This document shows positions 1 through 8,722 of a stretch of 64,000 bases of DNA, one piece after another. A model generated the notes under the pieces. The model saw only the letters and a list, made by a program, of their open reading frames with translations, ran no database searches and had not been told where the DNA came from. How positions within the stretch are numbered: position 1 is the stretch's first letter; every line of letters begins with the position of its first letter. The stretch lies in the NCBI RefSeq assembly GCF_022921075.1, contig NZ_CP095050.1, positions 1,612,001-1,676,000 of the forward strand. The letters run 5' to 3'. The DNA comes from Hymenobacter sp. 5317J-9 (GTDB lineage: Bacteria; Bacteroidota; Bacteroidia; Cytophagales; Hymenobacteraceae). A program made the position numbers and the translations under genes.

Positions 1-1844
1 CTGGTGGCAATGATTTTGGCGCCGCGGTCGTGGCCGTCCTGGCCCATTTTGGCCACCAGCATGCGGGGGCGGCGGCCTTCGCGGGCCGCAAATTCCTCGG
101 CGGCGGCGCGGGCTTGTTCAAATGCTTCGTTGTGGTGCATTTCCTGAGAGTACACGCCGGCCACGGTGCGCGTGGTGGCCTGGTGACGGCCGTACTGGGC
201 TTCGAGGGCGTCGGAGATTTCGCCCAGCGTGGCGCGGGCGCGGGCGGCCGTCACGGCCAGGGCCAGAAGGTTGTGGGCGTCTTTGTCGGCATCGGCGGCA
301 AGGTCGTTGAGGCGCACGCCGGCGGCTTCGGTGAGGGCAGCCAAGGCCACTTTCACGGCCACGGGGTCGCGGTCGGCGCGCACTTGCTTGAGGCGGGCAA
401 TCTGGCTGGTGCGCACGGCGTCGTTGTCGATGTCGAGCACTTCAACCTCCGTTTTTTCGGTGGTCTGGTACTTGTTCACGCCCACGATGATTTCCTTGCC
501 CGAGTCGATGCGGGCCTGTTTGCGGGCGGCGGCTTCTTCGATGCGCAGCTTGGGCAGGCCGGTTTCGATGGCCTTGGCCATGCCGCCCAGCGCCTCCACT
601 TCCTGAATGAGCGCCCAGGCTTTGTCGGCCAGCTCGTGGGTGAGGGTTTCGACGTAGTACGAGCCGCCCCAGGGGTCCACTACTTTGGTGATGTCGGTTT
701 CGTGCTGCAGGTAGAGCTGGGTGTTGCGGGCGATGCGGGCCGAGAAGTCGGTGGGCAGCGCGATGGCTTCGTCCAGCGCGTTGGTGTGCAGGCTTTGGGT
801 GCCGCCCAGGGCGGCGGCCAGCGCTTCGATGGTGGTGCGGGCCACGTTGTTATACGGGTCCTGCTCGGTGAGGGAGTAGCCCGAGGTCTGGCAGTGCGTG
901 CGCAGGGCCAGGCTTTTGGGGTTGGTGGGGTTGAACTGCTGGATGAGCTTGGCCCACAACAGGCGGCCGGCGCGCAACTTGGCAATCTCCATGAAGTGGT
1001 TCATGCCAATGGCCCAGAAGAAGCTCAGGCGCGGGGCAAACTCGTCAATCTTCATGCCCGCGGCCAGGCCGGCGCGCACGTATTCCAGGCCGTCGGCCAG
1101 GGTGTAGGCCAGCTCCAGGTCGGCGGTGGCCCCGGCCTCCTGCATGTGGTAGCCCGAGATGCTGATGGAGTTGAACTTGGGCATCTTGGCCGCCGTGTAG
1201 CTGAAGATGTCGGCGATGATGCGCATGCTCGGCGCGGGCGGGTAGATGTAGGTGTTGCGCACCATGAACTCCTTCAGAATGTCGTTCTGAATGGTGCCCG
1301 ACAGCTTTTCCGGGCTCACGCCCTGCTCTTCGGCCGCCACAATGTAGAAGGCCAGCACGGGCAGCACGGCCCCGTTCATGGTCATGCTCACCGACATCTG
1401 GTCGAGCGGAATCTGGTCGAAGAGAATTTTCATGTCCTCCACCGAGTCGATGGCCACGCCGGCCTTGCCCACGTCGCCCTGCACCCGGGGGTGGTCGGAG
1501 TCGTAGCCGCGGTGGGTGGCCAGGTCGAAGGCCACGCTCAGTCCTTTCTGCCCGCCGGCCAGGTTGCGGCGGTAAAAAGCGTTCGATTCCTCGGCCGTGG
1601 AAAAGCCGGCGTACTGCCTGATGGTCCACGGGTTCTGCACGTACATGCTGGCGTAGGGCCCGCGCAGGTAAGGCGCCTGCCCCGCGCCGAAGCCCAGGTG
1701 GTCGAGGTGGGCCACGTCGGCCGCCGTGTACACGGGCTTCACCGCGATGCCTTCGGGCGTGAGCTTGGCCGCCGTTTCGGACGCGGCAGATGCGGCCGGG
1801 GCAGCGGCGGCGTTATAGGAAATCGAAGAGAAGTCGGGCTTCAT
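1..1844 (-). CDS. mutB: Methylmalonyl-CoA mutase large subunit (partial, C-terminus beyond window)
   Basis: Adenosylcobalamin-dependent isomerisation of methylmalonyl-CoA and succinyl-CoA in the cytoplasm, working as a heterodimer with the small subunit encoded just upstream. The protein starts [15 protein letters not shown] at an ATG at 1844, and about 614 residues lie in the window. The mutase TIM-barrel is visible, including the stretches [39 protein letters not shown], and the [10 protein letters not shown] substrate-domain motif. The start of the B12-binding domain follows, with the DGHDRG signature whose histidine is the cobalt ligand, at about positions 10-50. The family is normally a little over 700 residues, so roughly the last 100 lie outside the window. 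mutA precedes it on the same strand, separated by about 150 bp that contain a long inverted repeat. Identification is very secure; only the end is missing. Confidence 0.97.
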   Translation of the reverse strand, partial: MKPDFSSISYNAAAAPAASAASETAAKLTPEGIAVKPVYTAADVAHLDHLGFGAGQAPYLRGPYASMYVQNPWTIRQYAGFSTAEESNAFYRRNLAGGQKGLSVAFDLATHRGYDSDHPRVQGDVGKAGVAIDSVEDMKILFDQIPLDQMSVSMTMNGAVLPVLAFYIVAAEEQGVSPEKLSGTIQNDILKEFMVRNTYIYPPAPSMRIIADIFSYTAAKMPKFNSISISGYHMQEAGATADLELAYTLADGLEYVRAGLAAGMKIDEFAPRLSFFWAIGMNHFMEIAKLRAGRLLWAKLIQQFNPTNPKSLALRTHCQTSGYSLTEQDPYNNVARTTIEALAAALGGTQSLHTNALDEAIALPTDFSARIARNTQLYLQHETDITKVVDPWGGSYYVETLTHELADKAWALIQEVEALGGMAKAIETGLPKLRIEEAAARKQARIDSGKEIIVGVNKYQTTEKTEVEVLDIDNDAVRTSQIARLKQVRADRDPVAVKVALAALTEAAGVRLNDLAADADKDAHNLLALAVTAARARATLGEISDALEAQYGRHQATTRTVAGVYSQEMHHNEAFEQARAAAEEFAAREGRRPRMLVAKMGQDGHDRGAKIIAT

Positions 1845-1869
1845 AGGACGGGATGTTCAGAACGGTCGA

Positions 1870-1975
1870 GAACGTCATGCTGAGCGCAGCCGAAGCATCT
1901 CGCTTGCAGTAGTAATTCAACGATATTAATTAGTTGCACAGTAGAGATGCTTCGGCTGCGCTCAGCATGACGTTC
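1870..1975. repeat. Long inverted repeat, copy 1 of dispersed family
   Basis: Two perfectly complementary 32-bp arms (1870-1901 and 1944-1975) built on GTCATGCTGAGCGCAGCCGA flank an AT-rich 42-bp spacer. It sits between mutA and mutB, ending 26 bp upstream of the mutB start. The same arms recur at 10909, 48742 and 52753, with variants at 20361 and 50632. It could form a large hairpin in mutAB mRNA. Confidence 0.95.
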
Positions 1976-1994
1976 TGGTGTTACCAGTTGATAG

Positions 1995-3776
1995 TTAGCG
2001 GCCCTGCAAACGCGCCAGCACTTCCTCGGTGGTGTAGCCCTGCACCTTCATTTCCTTGAAGCCGAACACGCGCACGGCCTCGTGCAAGGTGGCCAGGTCG
2101 GAGCTGAGCAGGGCGGGCGGAATGAAGTGCTGCTTCTCGGTCGGAATCTGGTAGATGAAGCGGGCAAATTTCTGGAACTGCTCCGGCGTGGCGTACATCA
2201 GCGTGGCCTCCTCGGGCGACGAATACAGCACCGAAAGCGTGCCGGGCGGGTGCGAGGCCGCAATTTCGGGCCGCTCGTGGGGCTGCAGCATGTTCACGAA
2301 CTGCTCCAGGATAATCTGGTTGGTGTTGGTGCCCAGCAGCACCACGGCGGCGCGCTTGCTTTTTTTCTCGCGGCGCTCAAAGTGCAGGGCTGTGGCCAGA
2401 CGCAGCACCTCGGTGGGGTAGGCGGCGCGCGTCACGTCAAACTCGGCCGAGCGCAGCAGCTTCTTGGGGTGAAAGCTGAACTGCTCCCGCGGGTTCTGGA
2501 AGCGGTTGGTGCCCACTATCACCTGCTGGCCGCTGGCAATGCGCCGGAACGTCTCAGTGGCCACGGCCTTGATTTCGTCCAGCACCTGCCCCCGCGCCGC
2601 CGGCAGCCCGCCCGCGGCCTCTATGCGCTGAAACAGCGTCCAGGCTTCCTGGGCCAGCTGGTCGGTCAGGGTTTCAAGGAAGTAGGAGCCCGCCGCGGGG
2701 TCCTGCACCTGGCCCAGGCCGGCTTCTTCGCGTAGCAGCACCGAGAGGTTGCGGGCCAGGCGGGCCGAAAACTCGTTGGCCTCGGCAAACACGCAGTCGA
2801 ACGCCGCCACGCTCAGCGAGTCGGCCCCGCCCAGCACCGCGCTCATGGCCTCGGTGGTGTGGCGCAGCAGGTTGGTGTGCGGGTCCAGGGTGGTTTGGGC
2901 CCACGACGAGGTGAGGGCGTGCACGCGCAGGTTCGTGTTCAGGCTGGCCGGCAGCCCGAAGCTGTGAAGCAGCGTGGCCCACAGCCGGCGCAGGGCCCGC
3001 AATTTGGCCATTTCGGGGAAGTAGCTGGGCGCCACGGCCATGTGCACGTGCAGCGCCGCCGCCACCTGCGCCGCGCTGATGTCGTCGGTGGGCAGCTCGG
3101 CCAGCAGGGCCGCGGCGGTGTTCAGGCTGAAGGCAACCTGCTGGGTGGCGGTGGCGCCGCGGTTGCCGAAAAAAGCGCCGTTCACGGCCAGGGCCCGGAA
3201 GTCGGGCATGGCCGTGGTCAGGCTCACGCAGCGGCGCAGGGCGGTGCGGTAGTCGGCCAGCTCGGCGCCCTCGGGCACGGGGCCGGGGGCAAAGCGCAGA
3301 AAGCCGCGCAGGGCCGTGCCGGGCGCGGCTTCCACTAACTGGCTGAGCAGGGCATCGGGTGCGGCCATCACGGTGTAGCCCACAAACGTGGTGGCCAGCG
3401 GCAGCATCTCGGCCAGGTAATGCACCGCAAACTCGCCGGCCTGCGGAAGGATGAAGTGCACGCCGTCGGCACCGCGTGCCAGGGCCGCGGAGGCTTGGTC
3501 AATCTGGGCGCGGCCGTCGCCGGCGGCCACCACGAGCGTGGGCACGTTCAGCCAGGGCACCACCGGGTGGGGCAGGGGCGCCGGGGCGCCGCCCAGGGCC
3601 GCCAGGGCCTCGCGGTGGTAAAAGGGCTCCACGCTGAAACCGTCGGGCAGGGGCCAGCGCAGCGTGGCCGGGTCCTGGCCCTTGAGGTCGCGGGCCAGGC
3701 GGGCCTGCCATTCGGCGGTGGTGACGGCCGGAAACTCGGCAAAGGAAAGGGGCACAGCGGCCGGGGTATCGGACAT
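1995..3776 (-). CDS. mutA: Methylmalonyl-CoA mutase small subunit
   Basis: Non-catalytic partner subunit of methylmalonyl-CoA mutase, paralogous to MutB. The protein of about 593 residues starts MSDTPAAVPLSFAEFP at the ATG at 3776; an in-frame extension to 3821 is possible but lacks family-like sequence. The mutase barrel is recognisable from the region reading TTLDPHTNLLRHTTEAMSAV and from DPAAGSYFLETLTDQLAQEA, which corresponds to the [10 protein letters not shown] region of MutB. The C-terminal part carries a degenerate cobalamin-fold domain (KRAAVVLLGTNTN...) without a DxHxxG motif, as expected for the small subunit. Order and strand (mutA then mutB) fit a single transcription unit, though the long inverted repeat between them could attenuate read-through. 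Confidence 0.95.
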   Translation of the reverse strand: MSDTPAAVPLSFAEFPAVTTAEWQARLARDLKGQDPATLRWPLPDGFSVEPFYHREALAALGGAPAPLPHPVVPWLNVPTLVVAAGDGRAQIDQASAALARGADGVHFILPQAGEFAVHYLAEMLPLATTFVGYTVMAAPDALLSQLVEAAPGTALRGFLRFAPGPVPEGAELADYRTALRRCVSLTTAMPDFRALAVNGAFFGNRGATATQQVAFSLNTAAALLAELPTDDISAAQVAAALHVHMAVAPSYFPEMAKLRALRRLWATLLHSFGLPASLNTNLRVHALTSSWAQTTLDPHTNLLRHTTEAMSAVLGGADSLSVAAFDCVFAEANEFSARLARNLSVLLREEAGLGQVQDPAAGSYFLETLTDQLAQEAWTLFQRIEAAGGLPAARGQVLDEIKAVATETFRRIASGQQVIVGTNRFQNPREQFSFHPKKLLRSAEFDVTRAAYPTEVLRLATALHFERREKKSKRAAVVLLGTNTNQIILEQFVNMLQPHERPEIAASHPPGTLSVLYSSPEEATLMYATPEQFQKFARFIYQIPTEKQHFIPPALLSSDLATLHEAVRVFGFKEMKVQGYTTEEVLARLQGR

Positions 3777-3911
3777 AAAGCAGGAACTCTTGGGCAGCTG
3801 GTAGCGCAGCCGTGCCCTCATTACGGGCCACTGGCAAAACAGGCCGAAAGATACCGCGGCCCGCGCTTTGCCGCGCCGAGCGGGGAAATTCGGGTCACGA
3901 AAATTCGGGCG

Positions 3912-3919
3912 TAGCTTTG
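3912..3919 (+). promoter_or_regulatory. Bacteroidota -7 promoter element (TAGCTTTG)
   Basis: Exact match to TAnnTTTG, 48 nt upstream of the ATG of the barrel gene at 3968 and divergent from mutA. No clear -33 TTG was seen at the usual spacing, so the call rests on the -7 box and its position. Confidence 0.5.
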
Positions 3920-3967
3920 ACCTTGATTGTTGTAACCAAGCTTTTATTCAGTCTGCCATTTCCTTCG

Positions 3968-5215
3968 ATGAAGAAAGTTTACCTTAAACACCTGTTATTG
4001 GCCGTTTCGCTGCTGGCGGTGAGCAGTACGGCGCAAGCCCAGAAGAATTTTCGGCCCGGCTACGTGGTGCCGCTTGCCGGCGACACCCTGCGCGGCGAGG
4101 TCGACGTGCGCGGCGGCCAGCGCATGGCCAGCTTTTGCCAGTTCCGCCCCGCCGGGGGCGGCCAGCCGGTGCGCTACGCCCCCACCGACCTGAAAGCCTA
4201 CGGCCTGAGCAGCGGCGACCAGTACGAGGCCCGGCCGCTGCCGGCCGCTGCGGGGGCGGCCCCTGCGTACCTCTTTCTGCAGGTGTTGGCGCGGGGCAAG
4301 GCCGCGCTCTACAGCTACACCGACGAGGACTCGCGGCCGCGCTACTACTTGCAAAAAACAGGTGAGCCCGCCGTGGTCGAGCTGGTGCAAAACACTCAGA
4401 ACGTGCGGGGCGAAACCGGCGTGGTGCAGGAAAGCAGCTACCCGTTTCGGCGAGTGCTGAGCCAGGCCTTTGCCGACTGCTTCGCGGTGCAGCCAATGCT
4501 GCCGCACGCGGAGCTGAAAGAAGCCACGCTGGTGGCCATCTTCGAGCGCTACAACACCTGCGACCCCGCGGCCGGCGCGGCCGCTAAGACTATGGCGCGC
4601 ACCACGAAATTCCATTTCGGCCTACGGGCGGGGATGCAGAAAGGCGACATTACCTACTACCACGACGGGCGCGACGAAATAAAAATGGCCTCCGAGCTGA
4701 AGCCCGTCTTCGGGGTGGGCCTGCTGCTGATGCCCGGTGCCTTCAATACCAAATGGAGCTTTGGCCTGGAGGCCTTGTACCAGTCACAGCAATACCACAC
4801 CACTTACCAGCGCAGCAGCGGCTTCGTGTCCAGCAGCAACACCTACCACGTTGACATCACCCTGCAAACCCTGCGCGTGCCGCTGGCGGTGCGCTACGCG
4901 CCGCTCCAGGGGCGGATTCAGCCCTACTTGCAGGCGGGGATTGAAACGGCGGTCCTGCTCAATACCCACCAAGCCCGGTACAGTGTCACCACCCCGGCCC
5001 AGGGCACTGCCTTACCCGTGACTACTACCACCACCGAGGTGGCGTTGCGCCCGCTGGGGTTTGGGCCTGCGGGCAGCATTGGCCTGCAGGTGCCCGTGGG
5101 CACGGGCTCGGTGCAAGCAGAGGCCCGCTACAACCAGCTCGACAACTCTTCGCGGGCTACCAACACCCTCGACGGGGCGAAAACCATCACTTTCCTGCTG
5201 GGCTATAATTTCTAG
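3968..5215 (+). CDS. Outer-membrane beta-barrel protein, tandem paralogue 1
   Basis: Predicted 415-residue exported protein. The ATG at 3968 begins a clear signal peptide (MKKVYLKHLLLAVSLLAVSS, cleavage after AQA). An N-terminal region to about residue 210 starts with GYVVPLAGDTLRGEVDVRGG and contains a Cys-x-Phe-Arg-Pro element. The C-terminal half has alternating aromatic strands ending in ...ITFLLGYNF, typical of a barrel with a terminal aromatic residue. The next gene has the same architecture and shares the GDTLRG, CxFRP and FADCFAVQP/FRDCFAVQP elements, so the pair arose by duplication. The family resembles Bacteroidota proteins annotated only as 'outer membrane beta-barrel' or 'hypothetical'; the function is unknown. 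The longer in-frame start at 3812 is rejected because it puts sequence before the signal peptide. Confidence 0.8.
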   Translation: MKKVYLKHLLLAVSLLAVSSTAQAQKNFRPGYVVPLAGDTLRGEVDVRGGQRMASFCQFRPAGGGQPVRYAPTDLKAYGLSSGDQYEARPLPAAAGAAPAYLFLQVLARGKAALYSYTDEDSRPRYYLQKTGEPAVVELVQNTQNVRGETGVVQESSYPFRRVLSQAFADCFAVQPMLPHAELKEATLVAIFERYNTCDPAAGAAAKTMARTTKFHFGLRAGMQKGDITYYHDGRDEIKMASELKPVFGVGLLLMPGAFNTKWSFGLEALYQSQQYHTTYQRSSGFVSSSNTYHVDITLQTLRVPLAVRYAPLQGRIQPYLQAGIETAVLLNTHQARYSVTTPAQGTALPVTTTTTEVALRPLGFGPAGSIGLQVPVGTGSVQAEARYNQLDNSSRATNTLDGAKTITFLLGYNF

Positions 5216-5314
5216 CCCGGCGGCCGTGGCGGCGGGCCGCAAGTGCTGGCCGGTGCGCGCCCCGCTGCCGGTTTAAGTCAGCCCTTCATTTCTCCGCATC
5301 ACAAAGCCCCTTTT

Positions 5315-6589
5315 ATGCTTAAAATTTTTAAGCCGCTCTCGATTTTAGCGTTTTGCTGCCTGGGCCTGGGAGTGGCCCATGCGCAAAGCAATTACAAGCC
5401 CGGATACATCGTAAAGCCGGCCGGCGATACCCTGCGGGGCCAAGTGCAGGTGCGCGGCGCCCACCGGAGCGAGGCCCTGTGCCGTTTTCGTCCCGATTCA
5501 GAAGCGGGCACCGTCGATTACAAGCCGGCCGCGTTGCGGGGCTACGGCCTGGCCAACGGCCAGCGGTACGAAACCCGCCTGGTTCCGACTACCGATTCGC
5601 TGGGAAGACCCGCGCAGCGGCAGCTGTTTTTAGAACCTTTGGTGAGCGGACGCGCCAGCCTCTACACCCGGCGCGATGCCTTCGATGAGGTGCACTACTA
5701 CCTCTACCTGGCGCAGACCGGGGCTGGCCCCGTGCAGGAGCTCGAAAACCGCGTTGTTCGCCGCATCTACACAGCAAATGAAGCCCCCGAAGTGATTCCG
5801 GTTTATCGGAAAACGTTATCGGAAGCCTTCCGCGACTGCTTCGCCGTTCAGCCGTCGCTGCCCAAACTGGAATACACGGCGAGCAGCCTGGCCGCCGTGG
5901 TGCGGCGGTACAATGCGTGCTCCGAGCCGGAAGCCGTTTTCAAGTCCAAAGACACGGGTGGTCCCAAACGGGAGGGGGCAACCGTCGCCTTCGGGGTGGC
6001 GGGCGGAGTTGCCCGGACCAGTATGAAGTTTCAGGGAGAAATCAGCCTTCGGAATGGCACTTTCACCAGCGTTTCGCCCCTGTTCGGGGTTTACTTTTCC
6101 TCCACCTTCCCGGAGCTGAACCGCAACTTGGAGCTGCGCGTCGATGCACTCTACCAAAAGCTGGATTATAACGATTCGTACGTGGCAAGGGGCTTCTCGA
6201 GCGTGGACCTGCGCGAGCAGGCTTCGCTGCAGTTCCAGCGCCTGGCGGTGCCCCTGCAACTGCGCTACTACTTCCGCACCAATACGCTTCGTCCTTACGT
6301 TTTTGCGGGCGTCAACGGCAACTACTTGCTGAGCTACGCCACCCAACTCCGGTCCGAGTACACGGCGGGCGGGGTTCCCGTGGTCACCAACAAAGAGGCC
6401 GTCAACCCCGCCATTGTTTCGAAAACCGACTTCGGGGTGCTGGGCGGCGCGGGGCTTTCGCTTGGCGTGGGAAAACGCGCTATTGGCCTGGAGCTGCGCG
6501 CAGAGCGCAACGGCGGCTTCGTGAGCAGCCCCACCATCAGCGCGCCCATTATTCAATACGGGGGGGTGGTCAGCCTCCAGCTCTTTTGA
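5315..6589 (+). CDS. Outer-membrane beta-barrel protein, tandem paralogue 2
   Basis: Predicted 424-residue exported protein starting MLKIFKPLSILAFCC at the ATG at 5315, with a signal peptide ending AHAQ. Like its upstream neighbour it has an N-terminal domain (GYIVKPAGDTLRGQVQVRGA, then a CRFRP element), a conserved FRDCFAVQPSLP block before the barrel, a cysteine in RRYNACSEPEA (RYNTCDPAA in paralogue 1), and a C-terminal barrel ending in ...GGVVSLQLF. The first 200 residues are conserved in layout while the barrels differ in sequence, suggesting that the N-terminal domain has the common function and the barrel has diverged. The gap between the two genes is about 100 bp with no terminator, so they may be co-transcribed. 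Function is unknown. Confidence 0.8.
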   Translation: MLKIFKPLSILAFCCLGLGVAHAQSNYKPGYIVKPAGDTLRGQVQVRGAHRSEALCRFRPDSEAGTVDYKPAALRGYGLANGQRYETRLVPTTDSLGRPAQRQLFLEPLVSGRASLYTRRDAFDEVHYYLYLAQTGAGPVQELENRVVRRIYTANEAPEVIPVYRKTLSEAFRDCFAVQPSLPKLEYTASSLAAVVRRYNACSEPEAVFKSKDTGGPKREGATVAFGVAGGVARTSMKFQGEISLRNGTFTSVSPLFGVYFSSTFPELNRNLELRVDALYQKLDYNDSYVARGFSSVDLREQASLQFQRLAVPLQLRYYFRTNTLRPYVFAGVNGNYLLSYATQLRSEYTAGGVPVVTNKEAVNPAIVSKTDFGVLGGAGLSLGVGKRAIGLELRAERNGGFVSSPTISAPIIQYGGVVSLQLF

Positions 6590-6759
6590 TTGGCACGCCG
6601 CCAGCCGGCCATTCCCCGGCGCCGGGCTTGGGCAAACGCGCCGGCATTGACGCTTTGGTGTTGCACCTTTGTGGTTTCGGCTGGCACGCCCCTGGCCAAA
6701 CAGGTCGCACAGGCCTTAGCGCCGGCCGGGGGCTGCTTTCCTTTATTTGCTACTGCTGT

Positions 6760-7524
6760 ATGTTGCTTCGCCGTTTAGTTGTTCCGCTAGTGCCGGCCCT
6801 GGCCCTGGTTCTGGCCGCCGGTTGCCAGCGCGCGCCCTACGCGCCCACGGCCCGTTTTGCGCCCGTTACGAGCCAGCCCGTGGGCAAAACCCAGGCCGAA
6901 GACCCCGCCGCCGCGGCCCTCATTGCGCCCTACCACGACAAGGTGACGGCCCAAATGACCGAAGTGCTGGGCACCGCTCCGGCCCCGCTCACCAAAGGCC
7001 CCGGCGAAAACCCGCTGTCCAACTTCGTGGCCGACCTGCAGCGCGAGCGCGCCAGCCGGGAGCTCAAGCAGTCCATCGCGCTGGGCGTGATGACCAACGG
7101 CGGCCTGCGCGCCGGCTTTGCGGCCGGCCCCGTCACGCTGGGTTCGGTATTTGAATTGATGCCGTTTGAGAACGAGCTGGTGGTGCTTGATGCGCCCGGC
7201 CCGGTGGTGCAACAGCTTTTCGACTACGCCGCCCACATCAAGATGGCCGTGTCGGGCGCCACCTATACCGTCACCTTCGACGGCCTGCCCAAGGACATTC
7301 GCATCGGCGGCCAGCCCTTCGACGTGAACGACAACCGCACCTGGCCCATTGCCATTTCCGACTACCTGGCCACCGGCGGCGACAACATGGTGTTCTTCAA
7401 AGCCCTCGTGCCGCGCCACACCAACGTGCTGCTCCGCACCGCCATTGCCGACTACATCCGCGAGCAAACGAAAGCCGGCAAACCCATTACGGCAAGGGTG
7501 GAAGGCCGGGTAAAGGCCAATTAA
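6760..7524 (+). CDS. 5'-nucleotidase C-terminal domain lipoprotein
   Basis: Predicted 254-residue lipoprotein equivalent to the substrate-binding C-terminal domain of UshA/5'-nucleotidase enzymes. The ATG at 6760 starts MLLRRLVVPLVPALALVLAA followed by the lipobox cysteine (AAGCQ). Domain signatures are NPLSNFVADL, the MTNGGLRA strand and the SVFELMPFENELVVL block, with DYLATGGDNMVFF near the end. The catalytic metallophosphatase domain is absent and is encoded by the next gene at 7632. The upstream in-frame extension to 6586 lacks signal-peptide character and overlaps the preceding barrel gene. The pair probably forms a two-subunit periplasmic nucleotidase; such splitting is known in Bacteroidota. 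Here the C-domain gene comes first. Confidence 0.9.
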   Translation: MLLRRLVVPLVPALALVLAAGCQRAPYAPTARFAPVTSQPVGKTQAEDPAAAALIAPYHDKVTAQMTEVLGTAPAPLTKGPGENPLSNFVADLQRERASRELKQSIALGVMTNGGLRAGFAAGPVTLGSVFELMPFENELVVLDAPGPVVQQLFDYAAHIKMAVSGATYTVTFDGLPKDIRIGGQPFDVNDNRTWPIAISDYLATGGDNMVFFKALVPRHTNVLLRTAIADYIREQTKAGKPITARVEGRVKAN

Positions 7525-7530
7525 TCAGTT

Positions 7531-7628
7531 AGCAGTTATCAGTTAGCAGTGAACAGTTCGCAGTTCGCCTCTGGCTGAAGAGACCACCACATCAACTGCG
7601 AACTGTTCACTGCTAACTGATAACTGCT
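7531..7628. repeat. Perfect 35-bp inverted repeat, AACTG/CAGTT type
   Basis: Arms 7531-7565 and 7594-7628 are exactly complementary and are themselves built from short repeats of AGCAGTTATC/AGTTAGCAGT. The right arm ends 3 bp before the ATG of the metallophosphatase gene at 7632, so in mRNA it would form a very stable hairpin directly against the start codon. The sequence type differs from the GTCATGCTGAGC family. Confidence 0.95.
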
Positions 7629-7631
7629 TTT

Positions 7632-8570
7632 ATGAAGCGCCGCGAATTTCTCCGCAATTCCCTCCTTGGCACCGCTGGCCTTTCCGTGCTGAGCAGCGTA
7701 GCGAATGCCACGCAAGCCGCCACTGCCGCCAAAGCGCCGGTGAAGCTCACCATCTTGCACACCAACGACATGCACTCGCGCATCGAGCCCTTTCCTGACA
7801 ACGGCGGGCAATGGGCCGGACTGGGCGGCATGGCCCGGCGTGCGGCGCTCATCAAAGACATCCGGTCCAAAGAAGCCAACGTGCTGCTCCTCGACTCGGG
7901 CGACATCTTTCAGGGCACGCCGTACTTCAATTTCTTCGGCGGCGAGCTGGAGTACAAGCTCATGAGCCAGATGCAGTACGACGCCAGCACCCTCGGCAAC
8001 CACGACTTCGACAACGGCCTCGACGGTCTGCAGCGTCAACTGCCCAACGCCACCTTCCCCTTCCTCATCGCCAACTACGACTTCTCCAAAACGCCGCTGG
8101 CCGGCCGTTTCGCGCCCTACAAGGTGTTCGAGAAGCAGGGCGTGCGCATCGGCGTGTTCGGCTTGGGCATTGAGCTGGCCGGGCTGGTAGCTGATAAAAA
8201 CTTTGGCCAGACCGTGTACCTCGACCCCGTGGCCAAGGCCAAGGAAATGGTGACGCAGCTGCGCGGCCCCGAAAAGTGCGACCTCGTCATCTGCCTCTCG
8301 CACCTCGGCTACAAGTACGAAAACGCTAAGCTCGACGACCGCAAGCTCGCGGCCCAGGTTTCGGGCATCGACCTCATACTGGGCGGCCACACCCACACGT
8401 TCATGGACGCGCCGGAGCCCATCGCCAGCCCCGACGGCAAGGCCACGCTCATCAACCAAGTGGGTTGGTCGGGCATCAATCTGGGCCGGCTGGACTACGA
8501 ATTTTCGGTGAAAACCAAGCGGCCCGGCCTGGCAAGTGCCAGCGTGGTGCCGGTTCGCGCCGCCTGTTAA
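7632..8570 (+). CDS. 5'-nucleotidase N-terminal metallophosphatase domain, Tat-exported
   Basis: Predicted 312-residue calcineurin-like metallophosphatase, the catalytic half of a UshA-type 5'-nucleotidase. The N-terminus (MKRREFLRNSLLGTAGLSVL) has a Tat-like twin-arginine motif, so export in folded, metal-loaded form is likely. Metal-site motifs appear in order: LHTNDMHSR, LLDSGDIFQGTPYF, TLGNHDFDNG, and GGHTHTFMDAPE. The protein ends where the linker to a C-terminal nucleotidase domain would begin; that domain is encoded by the preceding gene. The start codon abuts a strong inverted repeat. dnaA follows about 150 bp downstream on the same strand. Confidence 0.93.
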   Translation: MKRREFLRNSLLGTAGLSVLSSVANATQAATAAKAPVKLTILHTNDMHSRIEPFPDNGGQWAGLGGMARRAALIKDIRSKEANVLLLDSGDIFQGTPYFNFFGGELEYKLMSQMQYDASTLGNHDFDNGLDGLQRQLPNATFPFLIANYDFSKTPLAGRFAPYKVFEKQGVRIGVFGLGIELAGLVADKNFGQTVYLDPVAKAKEMVTQLRGPEKCDLVICLSHLGYKYENAKLDDRKLAAQVSGIDLILGGHTHTFMDAPEPIASPDGKATLINQVGWSGINLGRLDYEFSVKTKRPGLASASVVPVRAAC

Positions 8571-8615
8571 AAGCACGACATAAACAAGTGCTTTAATGCT
8601 TTTTTAAGTGCAGAG

Positions 8616-8624
8616 TTTTCCACA
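8616..8624 (+). promoter_or_regulatory. DnaA-box-like nonamer upstream of dnaA
   Basis: TTTTCCACA at 8616-8624 differs by one base from the consensus TTATCCACA. It lies about 100 bp upstream of dnaA in an AT-rich 150-bp gap. A single imperfect box fits autoregulation of dnaA better than an origin, since no cluster of boxes or AT-rich unwinding repeats is visible. Confidence 0.35.
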
Positions 8625-8722
8625 ATTTTGTCCCCCTCTAAAAAATTAGGGCGCCATTACGGTGCCGCTTTTTTCATTGTTTTTGATGCCGGCGGCTGGC
8701 CGGAAATTGTCTAACTGCTCTC

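Noticed and set aside
30..1883. Long plus-strand open frame across the mutB region
   Set aside because: It is the antisense shadow of mutB in a GC-rich region; the minus strand gives a full family match while this frame is low-complexity Gly/Val/His sequence.
1870..1975. Insertion sequence or transposon ends
   Set aside because: The arms flank only 42 bp of non-coding sequence and no transposase or target duplication is present.
6760..8570. A single 5'-nucleotidase gene broken by a frameshift
   Set aside because: The C-domain is encoded before the N-domain and each half has its own export signal, so they are true separate genes.
8571..8722. Chromosomal origin next to dnaA
   Set aside because: Only one imperfect DnaA box is visible and there is no box cluster or AT-rich 13-mer array.
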